This document shows, piece after piece, positions 9,026 through 17,117 of a stretch of 64,000 bases of DNA. A model generated the notes under the pieces. It saw only the letters and a program-made list of their open reading frames with translations. It searched no databases and was not told where the DNA came from. Source of the DNA: SUG1106 sp051883095 (GTDB lineage Bacteria > Bacillota > Clostridia > Peptostreptococcales > Anaerovoracaceae); assembly GCA_051883095.1 (NCBI GenBank), contig JBJETB010000007.1, positions 24,911-88,910 of the forward strand. Reading direction: 5' to 3'. The translations under genes were made by a program, and so were the position numbers. How positions within the stretch are numbered: position 1 is the stretch's first letter; each line of letters begins with the position of its first letter.

Positions 9026-9862
9026 TTATTCTTCAGGTGCGGAAACTTCCTGCCATACATCAGCATAATCGCTGGCGGTCTTCTTAAACTCCTCAATCTT
9101 GTTTTCTTCGTTCATCTTTGCAATTGCTTCGTTGATCTTAGGAAGCAGTCCCTTAGGATCTCCCTTTGCAACAGCTACACATACATCAGCGGAAGTTCCC
9201 AGTTCATCAAAGCTGAGTGCCACTAAATCATCATTGGTTGCCTGATACTGCTGAGCCACGGAACCATCTACCAGTATAGCATCAACCTTGCCGTAGCTTA
9301 CTTCCTTTATAAGGTCAAGTACATTCTGGAGAGCAACAGGGCTTACATCAGGAATCTCGCTGATTATATTATACTTTGTGGTAGCTGTCTGTGCGCCGAT
9401 TGTTTTGCCTTCAAAATCAGAATATGATTTGAATTTATCAGCGTTTTCAGCCTTTACCAGGAACTGCGGTGCCAGTTCTGTCAGATACGGATCTGAGAAG
9501 TCGGCAGCTTCCTTTCTTTCGTCAGTGGCCTCTATATCTGCCAGGACCATATCAAACTGTCCTTTGCCCAGTGATGTAAGCAGGTTATTGAAGGACATAT
9601 TCTCAACCTGAAGCTCAAGGCCCATATAATCAGCTATGTATTCAGATACATATATATCGATACCTCCAAACTGCATGTCTCCGTTTTCGTCAGGATACAT
9701 GAATTCAAAAGGTGCATAGTCCGCAGATGTTCCAAGCACCAGGGTTGTCATCTCATCTTCCTTTGCTTCTTCACCGCCGCATCCTGTCAGAGCCGTCAGA
9801 AGCATAAGCATAATCATTGATACTGTTATAATTTTTTTAATAGTTGCATGTTTCTTGTTCAT
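9026..9862 (-). CDS. Amino-acid ABC transporter substrate-binding lipoprotein
   Basis: About 278 residues. A signal peptide ends in a lipobox (LTALTGC), so the mature protein is a membrane-anchored lipoprotein. The type-2 periplasmic binding fold follows (SBP_bac_3): LGTSADYAPFEF at the N terminus and FDMVLADIEATDERKEAADFSDPY, the typical solute-binding signature. ATG at 9862 is chosen because it starts a proper signal peptide and is preceded by AAAGGA; the ATG at 9916 is farther upstream and would lengthen the signal. The ligand is a polar amino acid, identity unknown. Promoter at 9922-9950. Confidence 0.93.
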   Translation of the reverse strand: MNKKHATIKKIITVSMIMLMLLTALTGCGGEEAKEDEMTTLVLGTSADYAPFEFMYPDENGDMQFGGIDIYVSEYIADYMGLELQVENMSFNNLLTSLGKGQFDMVLADIEATDERKEAADFSDPYLTELAPQFLVKAENADKFKSYSDFEGKTIGAQTATTKYNIISEIPDVSPVALQNVLDLIKEVSYGKVDAILVDGSVAQQYQATNDDLVALSFDELGTSADVCVAVAKGDPKGLLPKINEAIAKMNEENKIEEFKKTASDYADVWQEVSAPEE

Positions 9863-9921
9863 TTTTCTATATTTCCTTTCTTTAAGTACTGATAAAGTAC
9901 TGATATTCAACAACAAGGATG

Positions 9922-9950
9922 ATTATACGACTATATGAATAAAAATGCAA
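9922..9950 (-). promoter_or_regulatory. Sigma-A-type promoter of the amino-acid ABC operon
   Basis: On the minus strand TTGCAT, 17-bp spacer, TATAAT. It lies 60-90 bp upstream of the lipoprotein start. The remaining gap between this promoter and 10092 is AT-rich with no other feature seen. Confidence 0.7.
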
Positions 9951-10091
9951 CCCCTTTTATGAATTTTTATTAAAAAATTATAAAAAAAATTCGCGAAATT
10001 GTACTTTAATAACAATAAAGTGGCAAAATTGCGAATATGCTTTGCATAAAAAGAGGGTAACCAAAGTTAATTGAAGGCTTAGTTAATCTGT

Positions 10092-10420
10092 TTGCGGAGT
10101 ATCTACACTGCTTTTTATACATTTTTGTAATCTGAAACGCTGTAGGCCGCATAAAAATATTAAAAAGTTACGCAGTAAAATCTCTAATCACTTTTATGTA
10201 CATTATATAGGCACGATGCCTCCAGAATAATACCCATATATGTTAATATTTTGGATTCGTTAAATTATATTACTGTAATTCTATATGCCTCGCGTAACAC
10301 AGCTAGTTTAATTTCAACGTTTGCCGATTTGGCGTTACTTTTTTGCATAAAACTCAATGCTACTCTACATCGAGTGCCCCGAAGGAAAATTGCAAAACCC
10401 CAATTTACTTCGGATGCACT
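10092..10420. repeat. Dispersed 0.33-kb intergenic repeat, copy 1
   Basis: This stretch aligns along its whole length with 60752-61078 in the same orientation, with more than four of five bases identical by eye and small indels. Best-conserved blocks: TTGTAATCTGAAACGCTG, AATAATACCCATATATGT and TTTGCATAAAACTCAATGCT. Open frames through it are broken by a 4-nt indel and show mainly non-synonymous differences between copies, so it is probably not coding. It contains a TTTCAACG core (10312-10319) like that in the 47.8-kb array. No transposase or terminal inverted repeat was found. It lies just beyond the etfA terminator, as copy 2 lies just beyond the permease terminator. Confidence 0.85.
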
Positions 10421-10450
10421 AAAAAGGACGGCCAATAAGACCGTCCCCTT
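10421..10450 (-). terminator. Intrinsic terminator of the acd-etfBA operon
   Basis: On the minus strand GGACGG, loop, CCGTCC followed by TTTTTAG, 58 nt after the etfA stop. Confidence 0.8.
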
Positions 10451-10507
10451 TAATTTGTGAAATTATATAGTTTCTACCTGGCGAAAACAGAGTTTTCGAG
10501 GCTCACT

Positions 10508-11809
10508 TTATTTTGTAGTTGCGTCGTAAAGAGCTTCTGCGTTATCCCACTCAGCAATGATTTCAGGGATTACCTTGTAAAGGTCGCCTACGATAGCGTA
10601 GTCGGCAACTTCCATGATAGGAGCATCAGGGTCCTTGTTGATAGCTACGATGCAGTTTGAAGTCTGCATACCTGCTAAGTGCTGAATAGCTCCGGAAATA
10701 CCACATGCAAAGTAGATTTCAGGCTTTACAGTAGTACCAGTCTGACCTACCTGGTGTGAGTGATCGATCCAGCCTGCATCTACAGCAGCACGGGATGAAC
10801 CAACAACTCCGCCAACCTTGTCAGCGAACTTCTGGATAAGTTCGAAACCGGAAGCATCACCAAGACCACGTCCGCCGGAGCAGATGATCTTAGCGTCAGT
10901 CAAGGATACCATTTCCTTCATTGACTTAACGATGTCCTTGATTTCGATTCTGATGTCAGAAGCCTTGATGTCAGGCTTAACGTTAACAACTTCGCCCTTT
11001 GCACCAGGAACTCTATCCTGCTTCTGCATTACGCCAGGACGAACTGTTGACATCTGAGGTCTTGTCTTAGGGCAGATGATAGTAGCCATCAGGTTACCGC
11101 CAAATGCAGGACGAGTCTGCTTGATGCCTGTTGAAGGATCGTTAGGGTCTAATGTGGATGTATCTAATGTAGTGTTTGCCTTAGCGAATTCGATGTACTT
11201 GGAAACCTTAACGTCAAGGTGTGTACAGTCAGCAGTAAGACCTGTGTTGCATCTTGCAGCAATACGAGGAGCAAAGTCACGGCCGATGTGAGTAGCACCG
11301 TAAAGAACGATTTCCGGCTTGTATTCATCGATTAACTGCTTCATAACCTTAGTGTATCCGTCAGTTGTGTAGTTTTCAAGAAGCGGATCCTGAACCATGT
11401 AAACCTTGTCAGCACCATATTCGAAGCATTCCTGTGCAAGATGGTCGATGTTGTTTCCGATAAGAACTGCGCAAAGCTGAGTATCATCGCTGATATCCTT
11501 TGCAAGTCTCTTGCCTTCGCCGATTAATTCAAGAGCAACATTCTGGATCTTGCCCTGTCTCTGTTCTGCGAATACCCAGATGTGCTTGTATGCGGAAAGG
11601 TCAACAGCAGCTTCCTGCTTCTTTTCCTGAATTGCACCGAACTTACAAGCAGTTAAGCACTGGTTACAGAAGGAGCACTTTGCGTTTACTTTTGCAACCT
11701 TGCCCAGCTTATTGCCGTCATACGGTTCAAATTCAAAAGCGTCATACGGACATGACTTAAAGCACTGTCCGCAGCCTATACATTTATCTTTTAAAATTTC
11801 AATAGCCAT
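10508..11809 (-). CDS. etfA: Electron transfer flavoprotein alpha subunit with N-terminal two-[4Fe-4S] ferredoxin domain
   Basis: 433 residues, about 100 longer than a plain EtfA. Residues 1-60 hold a bacterial ferredoxin domain with two clusters: CIGCGQCFKSCP and CSFCNQCLTACK. The rest is EtfA: an N-terminal nucleotide-fold domain, then the FAD domain with CSGGRGLGDASGFELIQ, VGSSRAAVDAGW and QVGQTGTTVKPEIYFACGIS. EtfA/EtfB carry FAD and shuttle electrons to the acyl-CoA dehydrogenase encoded upstream. The ferredoxin extension is as in CarE of the caffeyl-CoA reductase complex (CarCDE) of Acetobacterium, an electron-bifurcating system. Third positions in this operon lean to A/T and a few preferred codons, by eye unlike neighbouring genes and consistent with high expression. 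Confidence 0.95.
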   Translation of the reverse strand: MAIEILKDKCIGCGQCFKSCPYDAFEFEPYDGNKLGKVAKVNAKCSFCNQCLTACKFGAIQEKKQEAAVDLSAYKHIWVFAEQRQGKIQNVALELIGEGKRLAKDISDDTQLCAVLIGNNIDHLAQECFEYGADKVYMVQDPLLENYTTDGYTKVMKQLIDEYKPEIVLYGATHIGRDFAPRIAARCNTGLTADCTHLDVKVSKYIEFAKANTTLDTSTLDPNDPSTGIKQTRPAFGGNLMATIICPKTRPQMSTVRPGVMQKQDRVPGAKGEVVNVKPDIKASDIRIEIKDIVKSMKEMVSLTDAKIICSGGRGLGDASGFELIQKFADKVGGVVGSSRAAVDAGWIDHSHQVGQTGTTVKPEIYFACGISGAIQHLAGMQTSNCIVAINKDPDAPIMEVADYAIVGDLYKVIPEIIAEWDNAEALYDATTK

Positions 11810-11823
11810 TGTATTTCCTCCTA

Positions 11824-12630
11824 TTAGATGATGTGCTTACCCTTAAGCTGAATTAAGAGATTCTTAGCCTGCTCGTTTTCAGTGTCGCCTGCAACCTTCT
11901 GGCCAGGAGCCTTAGGAGCCGGTGTGAATGATCTGAATACGTTTGTAGGTGAAGCAAGAAGACCAACCTTGTTAAGGTCAACTTCGATATCCTTAGCGTT
12001 CCAAACCTTGATGTCCTTAGCGCCGAAGATTCCCTTCATGTTCATGTATCTAGGCTCGTTTAATTCCTTGATAGCTGTGAGCATGCATGGAGTCTGGATA
12101 TGAATCAGTTCATAACCGTCTTCTAACTGTCTCTTTACTGTGATGTCCTTAAGGTTATCATCAATCTGGAATTCTTCAACATATGTAACCTGAGGAAGGT
12201 CTAACTTTTCTGCAATCTGAGGACCTACCTGAGCGGTATCTCCGTCGATAGCCTGACGTCCTGCAAAGATTAAGTCAGCAGGGCCGTTTTCCTTTTCCCA
12301 GTGTCTGATAGCTGCTTCCAGAGTGTTGGATGTAGCCCATGTATCGGAACCGCCGACTGCTCTGTCGGATACAAGAATACCTTCGTCAGCACCCTTTGCG
12401 ATACATTCGAAAAGAAGGTCTGTAGCCTGAGGAGGTCCCATGGAGATAACTGTTACAGTTACGTCCTTATACTTATCTTTAATTTTTAATGCTTCTTCAA
12501 GAGCGTTGTTATCATCGTGGTTAAGGATTGATGGAACACCGTCTCTGATTAATGTTCCTGTTGCAGGGTTAATCTTAATAACGTTTGTATCAGGAACCTG
12601 CTTTGCGCAAACGATAATCTTAAATGCCAT
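11824..12630 (-). CDS. etfB: Electron transfer flavoprotein beta subunit
   Basis: 268 residues. The ETF beta signature is visible: ICAKQVPDTN-like N terminus (IVCAKQVPDTNVIKINP), GRQAIDGDTAQVGPQIAEKL and TVKRQLEDGYE. Bifurcating EtfB subunits bind a second FAD that accepts hydride from NADH. The gap to etfA is 14 nt and to acd 18 nt, so a single transcript is likely. The D-G-D-T-A-Q-V-G-P stretch supports FAD/NADH binding. It probably forms the EtfAB heterodimer with the ferredoxin-containing EtfA. Confidence 0.95.
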   Translation of the reverse strand: MAFKIIVCAKQVPDTNVIKINPATGTLIRDGVPSILNHDDNNALEEALKIKDKYKDVTVTVISMGPPQATDLLFECIAKGADEGILVSDRAVGGSDTWATSNTLEAAIRHWEKENGPADLIFAGRQAIDGDTAQVGPQIAEKLDLPQVTYVEEFQIDDNLKDITVKRQLEDGYELIHIQTPCMLTAIKELNEPRYMNMKGIFGAKDIKVWNAKDIEVDLNKVGLLASPTNVFRSFTPAPKAPGQKVAGDTENEQAKNLLIQLKGKHII

Positions 12631-12648
12631 ATCTATTCTCCTCCTACC

Positions 12649-13791
12649 TTATTTCTTGAAAGTCTTGCCAGCGATTACCATTCTCTGAACTTCGGAAGTA
12701 CCTTCGTAGATCTCAGTAATCTTAGCGTCTCTCATCATTCTTTCAACCGGATAATCCTTAGTGTATCCGTATCCGCCGTGGTACTGTACGCACTTGGTGG
12801 TTACAGCCATTGCAGTTTCTGCAGCGTATAACTTAGCCATAGCAGCAGCTTCACCGTAAGGCAGGTGCTTATCCTTCATATCAGCAGCTCTGTATACGAG
12901 GAGTCTTGCAGCTTCGATTCTGGTCTTTAAGTCAGCCATTTCGAACTGAAGAGCCTGGAACTGTGACAGCTTCTTGCCGAACTGCTTTCTTGCGTTCATG
13001 TAGTCAACTGTTACATCGAAAGCGCCCTGAGCGATACCTAAAGCCTGTGAAGCGATACCGATACGTCCGCCGTCAAGAGTTGACATAGCAACCTTGAAGC
13101 CGTCGCCAACCTGTCCTAACAGTCTGTCAGCAGGGATTTCGCAGTTCTGGAAAATAAGCTCTGTAGTTGAGGATGCGCAGATACCCATCTTGTCCTCTGT
13201 CTTGCCGATTGAGAATCCAGGGTCGCCCTTTTCTACGATAAATGCGGAGATTCCGTGGTTTCCTTTTTTCTTGTCAGTCATAGCCATTACAACAAATACG
13301 TCAGCATATCCGCCGTTTGTAATGAATACCTTAGCTCCGTTTAAAATCCACTTGTCACCTACTAATTCAGCTCTTGTCTGCTGTCCGGATGCGTCTGTAC
13401 CTGCGTTAGGTTCAGTAAGACCGAAAGCACCGAGCTTCTTGCCTGATAACAGGTCAGGTAAATATTTCTGCTTCTGTTCTTCATTACCCCAGTTAAAGAT
13501 AGGCCAGCAGCATAATGAAGTATGAGCTGAACAGATTACGCCTGTTGATGCGCAAACTCTTGATAACTCTTCTACAGTGATTGCATAGGAGATGTGGTCT
13601 CCGCCTGCTCCACCGTATTCAGTAGGGAATGGAATGCCAAGTAAGCCATACTTAGCCATCTTTTCTACAGTTTCAACAGGGAATCTGTGTTCCTTGTCGA
13701 TATCTGCAGCTAACGGTTCAACTTCGTTAACGGCAAATTCTCTTACCATTTTCTTTACGAATTCTTGTTCCTTCGTTAGTTGAAAGTTCAT
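12649..13791 (-). CDS. Short-chain acyl-CoA dehydrogenase (Bcd/CarC-like)
   Basis: 380 residues, the usual size. N-terminal helical domain, middle beta domain with AFGLTEPNAGTDASG and KVFITNGGYADVFVV (acyl-CoA dehydrogenase signature 1), and C-terminal helical domain with QFGKKLSQFQ and QYHGGYGYTKDYPVERMMRDAKI (signature 2). The catalytic base is the Glu of IYEGTSE (about residue 363). FAD enzyme that reduces an enoyl-CoA using electrons from EtfAB. Strong TAAGGAGG site before the ATG. With ferredoxin-bearing EtfA the complex may couple NADH-driven enoyl-CoA reduction to ferredoxin reduction. The substrate could be crotonyl-CoA, caffeyl-CoA or another enoyl-CoA; no crotonase or thiolase gene is adjacent to decide. 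Confidence 0.93.
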   Translation of the reverse strand: MNFQLTKEQEFVKKMVREFAVNEVEPLAADIDKEHRFPVETVEKMAKYGLLGIPFPTEYGGAGGDHISYAITVEELSRVCASTGVICSAHTSLCCWPIFNWGNEEQKQKYLPDLLSGKKLGAFGLTEPNAGTDASGQQTRAELVGDKWILNGAKVFITNGGYADVFVVMAMTDKKKGNHGISAFIVEKGDPGFSIGKTEDKMGICASSTTELIFQNCEIPADRLLGQVGDGFKVAMSTLDGGRIGIASQALGIAQGAFDVTVDYMNARKQFGKKLSQFQALQFEMADLKTRIEAARLLVYRAADMKDKHLPYGEAAAMAKLYAAETAMAVTTKCVQYHGGYGYTKDYPVERMMRDAKITEIYEGTSEVQRMVIAGKTFKK

Positions 13792-14014
13792 TTAAATGCC
13801 TCCTTAAATTATTAATAACGGCGTCCCTTGACTGAGGACTGAATCCGTGTTTTTAACTTGTTAATCCACGTCTAATCACACGTTAAAGATATAACAACAT
13901 ACATTAATATTAAACCACTTTTTTGTCCAACTTGCAAGGTCTTTTTGCGTTACATGACGTAAAATGTCGATTTTTCTGCAAAACTTATGTGATTGTCCTG
14001 TGGTTCTTACATTT

Positions 14015-14695
14015 TTATACTTTTTCTGCCAGTTCCTTCAGTGTGTTTTTTTCTATTCTGTGTACCTGCACCTGTGAGATACCCATTACATCCGCCACCT
14101 GCTGCTGAGTCATATCTCTGTAATATCTCAGTATAATAACCTGACGTTCTCTGGGCGGCAGACCGGACAGAGATTTTTTTAGATCTATGCTTGTAATATT
14201 TCGATCCTCATTGTCTGTCCACAGGTCGGCACTGTCGTAGTCCTCAAAATTTTTCATAACATCGGATGCTGTCAATGCCTCTGTTACTCTTTCTGCAGAA
14301 AGCCCGGTTAGCTCCGCAAGTTCCGAAATCCTGGGTGATACTCCGTTTACAGCAAAGAAATCGCTTTCCGCCCTTCTCACGGCGGCAGCATCATTTTTAA
14401 GACTTCTGCTGACCTTTAATGTGCCCCTGTCCCTCAGCTGGGATCTGATTTCTCCGGCAATCATAGGTACAGCGTATGTAGAAAACCTGAATCCCCGTTC
14501 CGGTTCAAACCTTCGGGCCGCCTTGATAAGCCCGATATAGCCTATCTGAATCAGATCGTCCAGTTCCTCATCGCAGGCATAAGAAAGCCGCAAAGCTACC
14601 GACTTGACAAGACCGGCATGCTCGCGGACAAGTTTTTCCTCTTTTTCGGCATCAAATCCTGATTGTCTGCATCCGCAGACCTTTTTAGAATCCAT
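14015..14695 (-). CDS. sigF: Sporulation sigma factor F
   Basis: 226 residues. Sigma-70 family group 3: region 2 (ELDDLIQIGYIGLIKAARRFEPERGFRFSTYAVPMIAGEI) is characteristic of sporulation and flagellar/stress sigmas; region 3 contains RGTLKVSRSLKN; region 4 has the helix-turn-helix MTQQQVADVMGISQVQVHRIE. Identity as sigma-F rests on this domain match plus its place as third gene after spoIIAA and spoIIAB. It overlaps spoIIAB by 11 nt. Sigma-F starts forespore-specific transcription when released from SpoIIAB. Confidence 0.96.
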   Translation of the reverse strand: MDSKKVCGCRQSGFDAEKEEKLVREHAGLVKSVALRLSYACDEELDDLIQIGYIGLIKAARRFEPERGFRFSTYAVPMIAGEIRSQLRDRGTLKVSRSLKNDAAAVRRAESDFFAVNGVSPRISELAELTGLSAERVTEALTASDVMKNFEDYDSADLWTDNEDRNITSIDLKKSLSGLPPRERQVIILRYYRDMTQQQVADVMGISQVQVHRIEKNTLKELAEKV

Positions 14696-15122
14696 AATAT
14701 GTATCCAGTTTCTTGATCAGAGTCACTGTGGTTCCCTCACCGGGCCTGGAATCCACCTTTATCTTGTCCATGAAGCTTTCCATAACTGTAAAACCCATGC
14801 CTGACCGTTCCTCTCCGGTATCTGTCGTAAAAAGAGGTTCCATGGCCTGTGCAATGTTTTCTATGCCAACTCCCTTATCGCTTATTTTTATAATAATGGT
14901 GTCAGGTTTGATTGTCCCAAGCTCCATTGTCACATTGCCGTAGCTGCCATCCGGATATCCATGAATTGCCGCATTGCTGAAAGCCTCTGAAACTGCTGTC
15001 TTTATTTCCGTAAGCTCATCAACTGTCGGATCCATTTCCGAGGCATAAGCGGCTGCTACCGCCCGTGCAAGACCCTGATTTTCCAGATCAGCCGCCATCT
15101 GTACTTTTATAACCTTTTCCAT
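14685..15122 (-). CDS. spoIIAB: Anti-sigma-F factor / serine kinase
   Basis: 145 residues, GHKL ATPase fold. The N box is EIKTAVSEAFSNAAIHGYP, the G1 box is ISDKGVGIENI, and the G2 region is ERSGMGFTVMESFMD. SpoIIAB binds and inhibits sigma-F and phosphorylates SpoIIAA on serine. The start overlaps the spoIIAA stop by one base (TAATG), which favours coupled, stoichiometric synthesis. Confidence 0.96.
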   Translation of the reverse strand: MEKVIKVQMAADLENQGLARAVAAAYASEMDPTVDELTEIKTAVSEAFSNAAIHGYPDGSYGNVTMELGTIKPDTIIIKISDKGVGIENIAQAMEPLFTTDTGEERSGMGFTVMESFMDKIKVDSRPGEGTTVTLIKKLDTYYGF

Positions 15123-15475
15123 TACGAAACTTCCTTTCTGTTAAGATACTCGATGGCTGCACCCACCGAATCAAGATAATCTATTATGGTAAAAACGCCT
15201 GCCATATTAAGTATATTTCTCACCGCAGCCGAGCAGCCTGTTATGGCGACCCGTCCTCCTGACAGACTGAGCTTCCTGTATCTTCCCAGTATTATACCGA
15301 TGCCGGAGCTATCCATAAATGTGACCCTTGAAAAATCAAGAATCAGGTCTTTCGAGCCGTACCCCTCCATGGTTTCATCTATGTCGGCTCTGGCCTTCGC
15401 GGCGCTGTGATGGTCAACCTCTCCCAGAAGCTCCGCAATCAGAATATTTCCCTTTATACCGAAAATAATGTCCAT
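15122..15475 (-). CDS. spoIIAA: Anti-sigma-F factor antagonist
   Basis: About 117 residues, STAS domain. The phosphorylation site motif FSRVTFMDSSGIGIILGRY contains the DSSG serine. Unphosphorylated SpoIIAA pulls SpoIIAB off sigma-F. Start at 15475: AGGAGG lies 8 nt upstream, better than the in-frame ATG at 15496. First gene of the spoIIA operon. A TGTCGAA 0A-box lies about 85 bp upstream of the start. Confidence 0.95.
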   Translation of the reverse strand: MDIIFGIKGNILIAELLGEVDHHSAAKARADIDETMEGYGSKDLILDFSRVTFMDSSGIGIILGRYRKLSLSGGRVAITGCSAAVRNILNMAGVFTIIDYLDSVGAAIEYLNRKEVS

Positions 15476-15559
15476 TTCCAAAACCTCCTGTCTCATATTG
15501 ATTATAAACCTGCCGGGGCGCAGTGTCTTTAGGAGATAAAGGCGAAAAAGAACTAGTTT

Positions 15560-15566
15560 TGTCGAA
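15560..15566 (+). promoter_or_regulatory. Candidate Spo0A box upstream of the spoIIA operon
   Basis: The 7-mer TGTCGAA matches the Spo0A-box consensus exactly and lies 85-91 bp before the spoIIAA start. In Bacillus spoIIA is activated by Spo0A~P with sigma-H; I do not see a convincing sigma-H promoter here. A single 7-mer can occur by chance. The rest of 15476-15705 holds no gene that I can support; an inverted repeat CGAAAGACAGACCTTTCG overlaps the box. Confidence 0.45.
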
Positions 15567-15705
15567 AGGTCTGTCTTTCGGTGTTACAGCATGCGCCTCA
15601 CTAACCCCACTAAAATACATAAAAAAGAACGATTTGAGGGGTGATTTATGGGTGCAAATGTAATTATGGATTAAATTCCGACCAAAAAGGCCTGAAAATG
15701 CAGAA

Positions 15706-15750
15706 AAACCCCACCCAAATCGCTTTTTTTCACACGATTTGGTGGGGTTT
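15706..15750 (-). terminator. Long-stem intrinsic terminator after the ferritin-like gene
   Basis: Arms 15706-15722 and 15735-15750 pair over 16 bp with one bulged base. On the minus strand the second arm ends GGTGGGG followed by TTTTTC, placing a terminator about 100 nt after the ferritin-like gene stop at 15851. Confidence 0.7.
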
Positions 15751-15850
15751 GAGTGCCTTGAGTGCAGGTTACGTCATTGCAATAATTCACCTATTTTCAT
15801 TTTATGTTTTATCCCGCACCATTTTTGCTTCCCTCATTGTAGAAAAATGA

Positions 15851-16285
15851 CTAAAGATAATCCCTCATTTTAGCCGCCAGGCCTTCCTCCATGGAAATCA
15901 GCTTTTTAGCTATATCCTTGGAATGCTCGTCTGCAGCTGCATATTGATTCAGATAGCGCGAGAGAGATTTTACACCCATATTGCAGCCATCGGTAATCAG
16001 GTCAGCTATGGTGTGGTCACCCGCATCTACAGCCATCATGACATTAGTCTTTATCCAGGACATACTCTTCGCCATGGCTCCGGGCTCTTTTTCGCACCTT
16101 CCGTAGCTTTCCAGCAGTTTTTCTGTTTCCTCACCTAAACGGTTATGCTCATCTTTCGAAGATGAAAGAATTTCCTTCAATTTTCTGTCCTCAGCAGATT
16201 CCAGTACCTCATCGATGGATGATGTTCCCATCTTTATGCCTGCACTGCATTCTCTGAGCAGACTGATTGTATCCTCATGTACCAC
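15851..16285 (-). CDS. Ferritin-like helical-bundle protein of unknown function
   Basis: 144 residues, predicted almost entirely helical: four amphipathic segments with Glu/His at intervals (for example DEHNRLGEETEKLLESYG and DAGDHTIADLITDGCNMG). This resembles small ferritin-like/PA2169-type proteins, but the typical di-iron EXXH pairs are not clear, so metal binding is uncertain. RBS AGGAGG 7 nt upstream. Probably the last gene of a thiI/Fe-S protein transcript (37-nt gap). Function unknown; stress or metal handling is a guess. Confidence 0.7.
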   Translation of the reverse strand: MVHEDTISLLRECSAGIKMGTSSIDEVLESAEDRKLKEILSSSKDEHNRLGEETEKLLESYGRCEKEPGAMAKSMSWIKTNVMMAVDAGDHTIADLITDGCNMGVKSLSRYLNQYAAADEHSKDIAKKLISMEEGLAAKMRDYL

Positions 16286-16322
16286 ATTAACACCTCCTAT
16301 CGAGGTATTATGTGCTTATCTT

Positions 16323-17078
16323 CTAATCTATATACGCAAACGGACACACGCTGATGCACTTGCCGCAGGTGTCCGCTCCCTTCAGATGAGTAGTTTCTTT
16401 GGCGATAGCTTCATTATTGTTAAGTTCCCTCTGGCACACAAACTTGTCAATGTTTCCTTTGTCGAGGGCTTTGGCCGGACATATATCAAAGCATTTGCCG
16501 CAACTGCCATTCTCATAATAAAGGCATTTTGGGCCGTTATAGGAAGGACTCGGCTTAAGCTTCGCGTCTGTGATAACTGTGCAGAACCTTACAGCACTTC
16601 CCTTTTCGGTGATTACCAGGCGGTTGGCACCGAATGCTCCCAGTCCTGCAATCACAGCCGCACTTCGGTGTGACCATTTGCACTTTAAATCCTTCGGGTC
16701 ATATGTATGGGTTGCCGGGATTTTTTCGGCCTTATAGCCGAGGCCGGCCAGATATTCTATGACAGCATCGCTGATTATACCGAAATGCCTGTTGATTTCC
16801 TCATATGCCTCTCCCCACTTGGCCGAGCCGTGCTCCGCGCCGCGTGGTTCTGCCGCAACATCTCTGGTAAAAGGAACGTAAAAGCTTATTACACTCTTTG
16901 CATCGGGAAGTATATCCGACGGCAGGAAATGCCATGGCCCGATAAGTTCCTTAAGATTTTCGAACATTTCATCATCTGCAGCGGAAAATCCCACATGTGG
17001 TTCCCTGAAAAGGTCAGGTCTGTCAAGCTCCGCAAGTTTTTCCTTTATTATTTCTGTAATTCTGTCTTCAAGCATCAT
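16323..17078 (-). CDS. 4Fe-4S protein related to epoxyqueuosine reductase (QueG-like)
   Basis: 251 residues. The N-terminal half resembles the QueG catalytic region (LPDAKSVISFYVPFTRD-like segment, SHRSAAVIAGLGAFGANRLVITEKGSAVRFCTVITD). The C terminus has two ferredoxin-type clusters: CLYYENGSCGKCFDICP with a following C, and CGKCISVCP. Full-length QueG is around 300-380 residues and has HEAT repeats, which are absent, so this is more likely one of the short QueG paralogues of anaerobes, whose substrates are unknown. It lies 40 nt downstream of thiI without a terminator. Confidence 0.8.
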   Translation of the reverse strand: MMLEDRITEIIKEKLAELDRPDLFREPHVGFSAADDEMFENLKELIGPWHFLPSDILPDAKSVISFYVPFTRDVAAEPRGAEHGSAKWGEAYEEINRHFGIISDAVIEYLAGLGYKAEKIPATHTYDPKDLKCKWSHRSAAVIAGLGAFGANRLVITEKGSAVRFCTVITDAKLKPSPSYNGPKCLYYENGSCGKCFDICPAKALDKGNIDKFVCQRELNNNEAIAKETTHLKGADTCGKCISVCPFAYID

Positions 17079-17117
17079 TTTTTCTTCTTTCTTAGCCTGT
17101 CTGTAAGTTTGTCCTGA

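Noticed and set aside
10251..10460. 69-residue open frame in the 0.33-kb repeat
   Set aside because: The matching frame in copy 2 is shifted by a 4-nt indel and most base changes alter residues; no ribosome site.
15641..15850. 69-residue plus-strand open frame beside the spoIIA operon
   Set aside because: It runs through the terminator hairpin and has no supporting signals.
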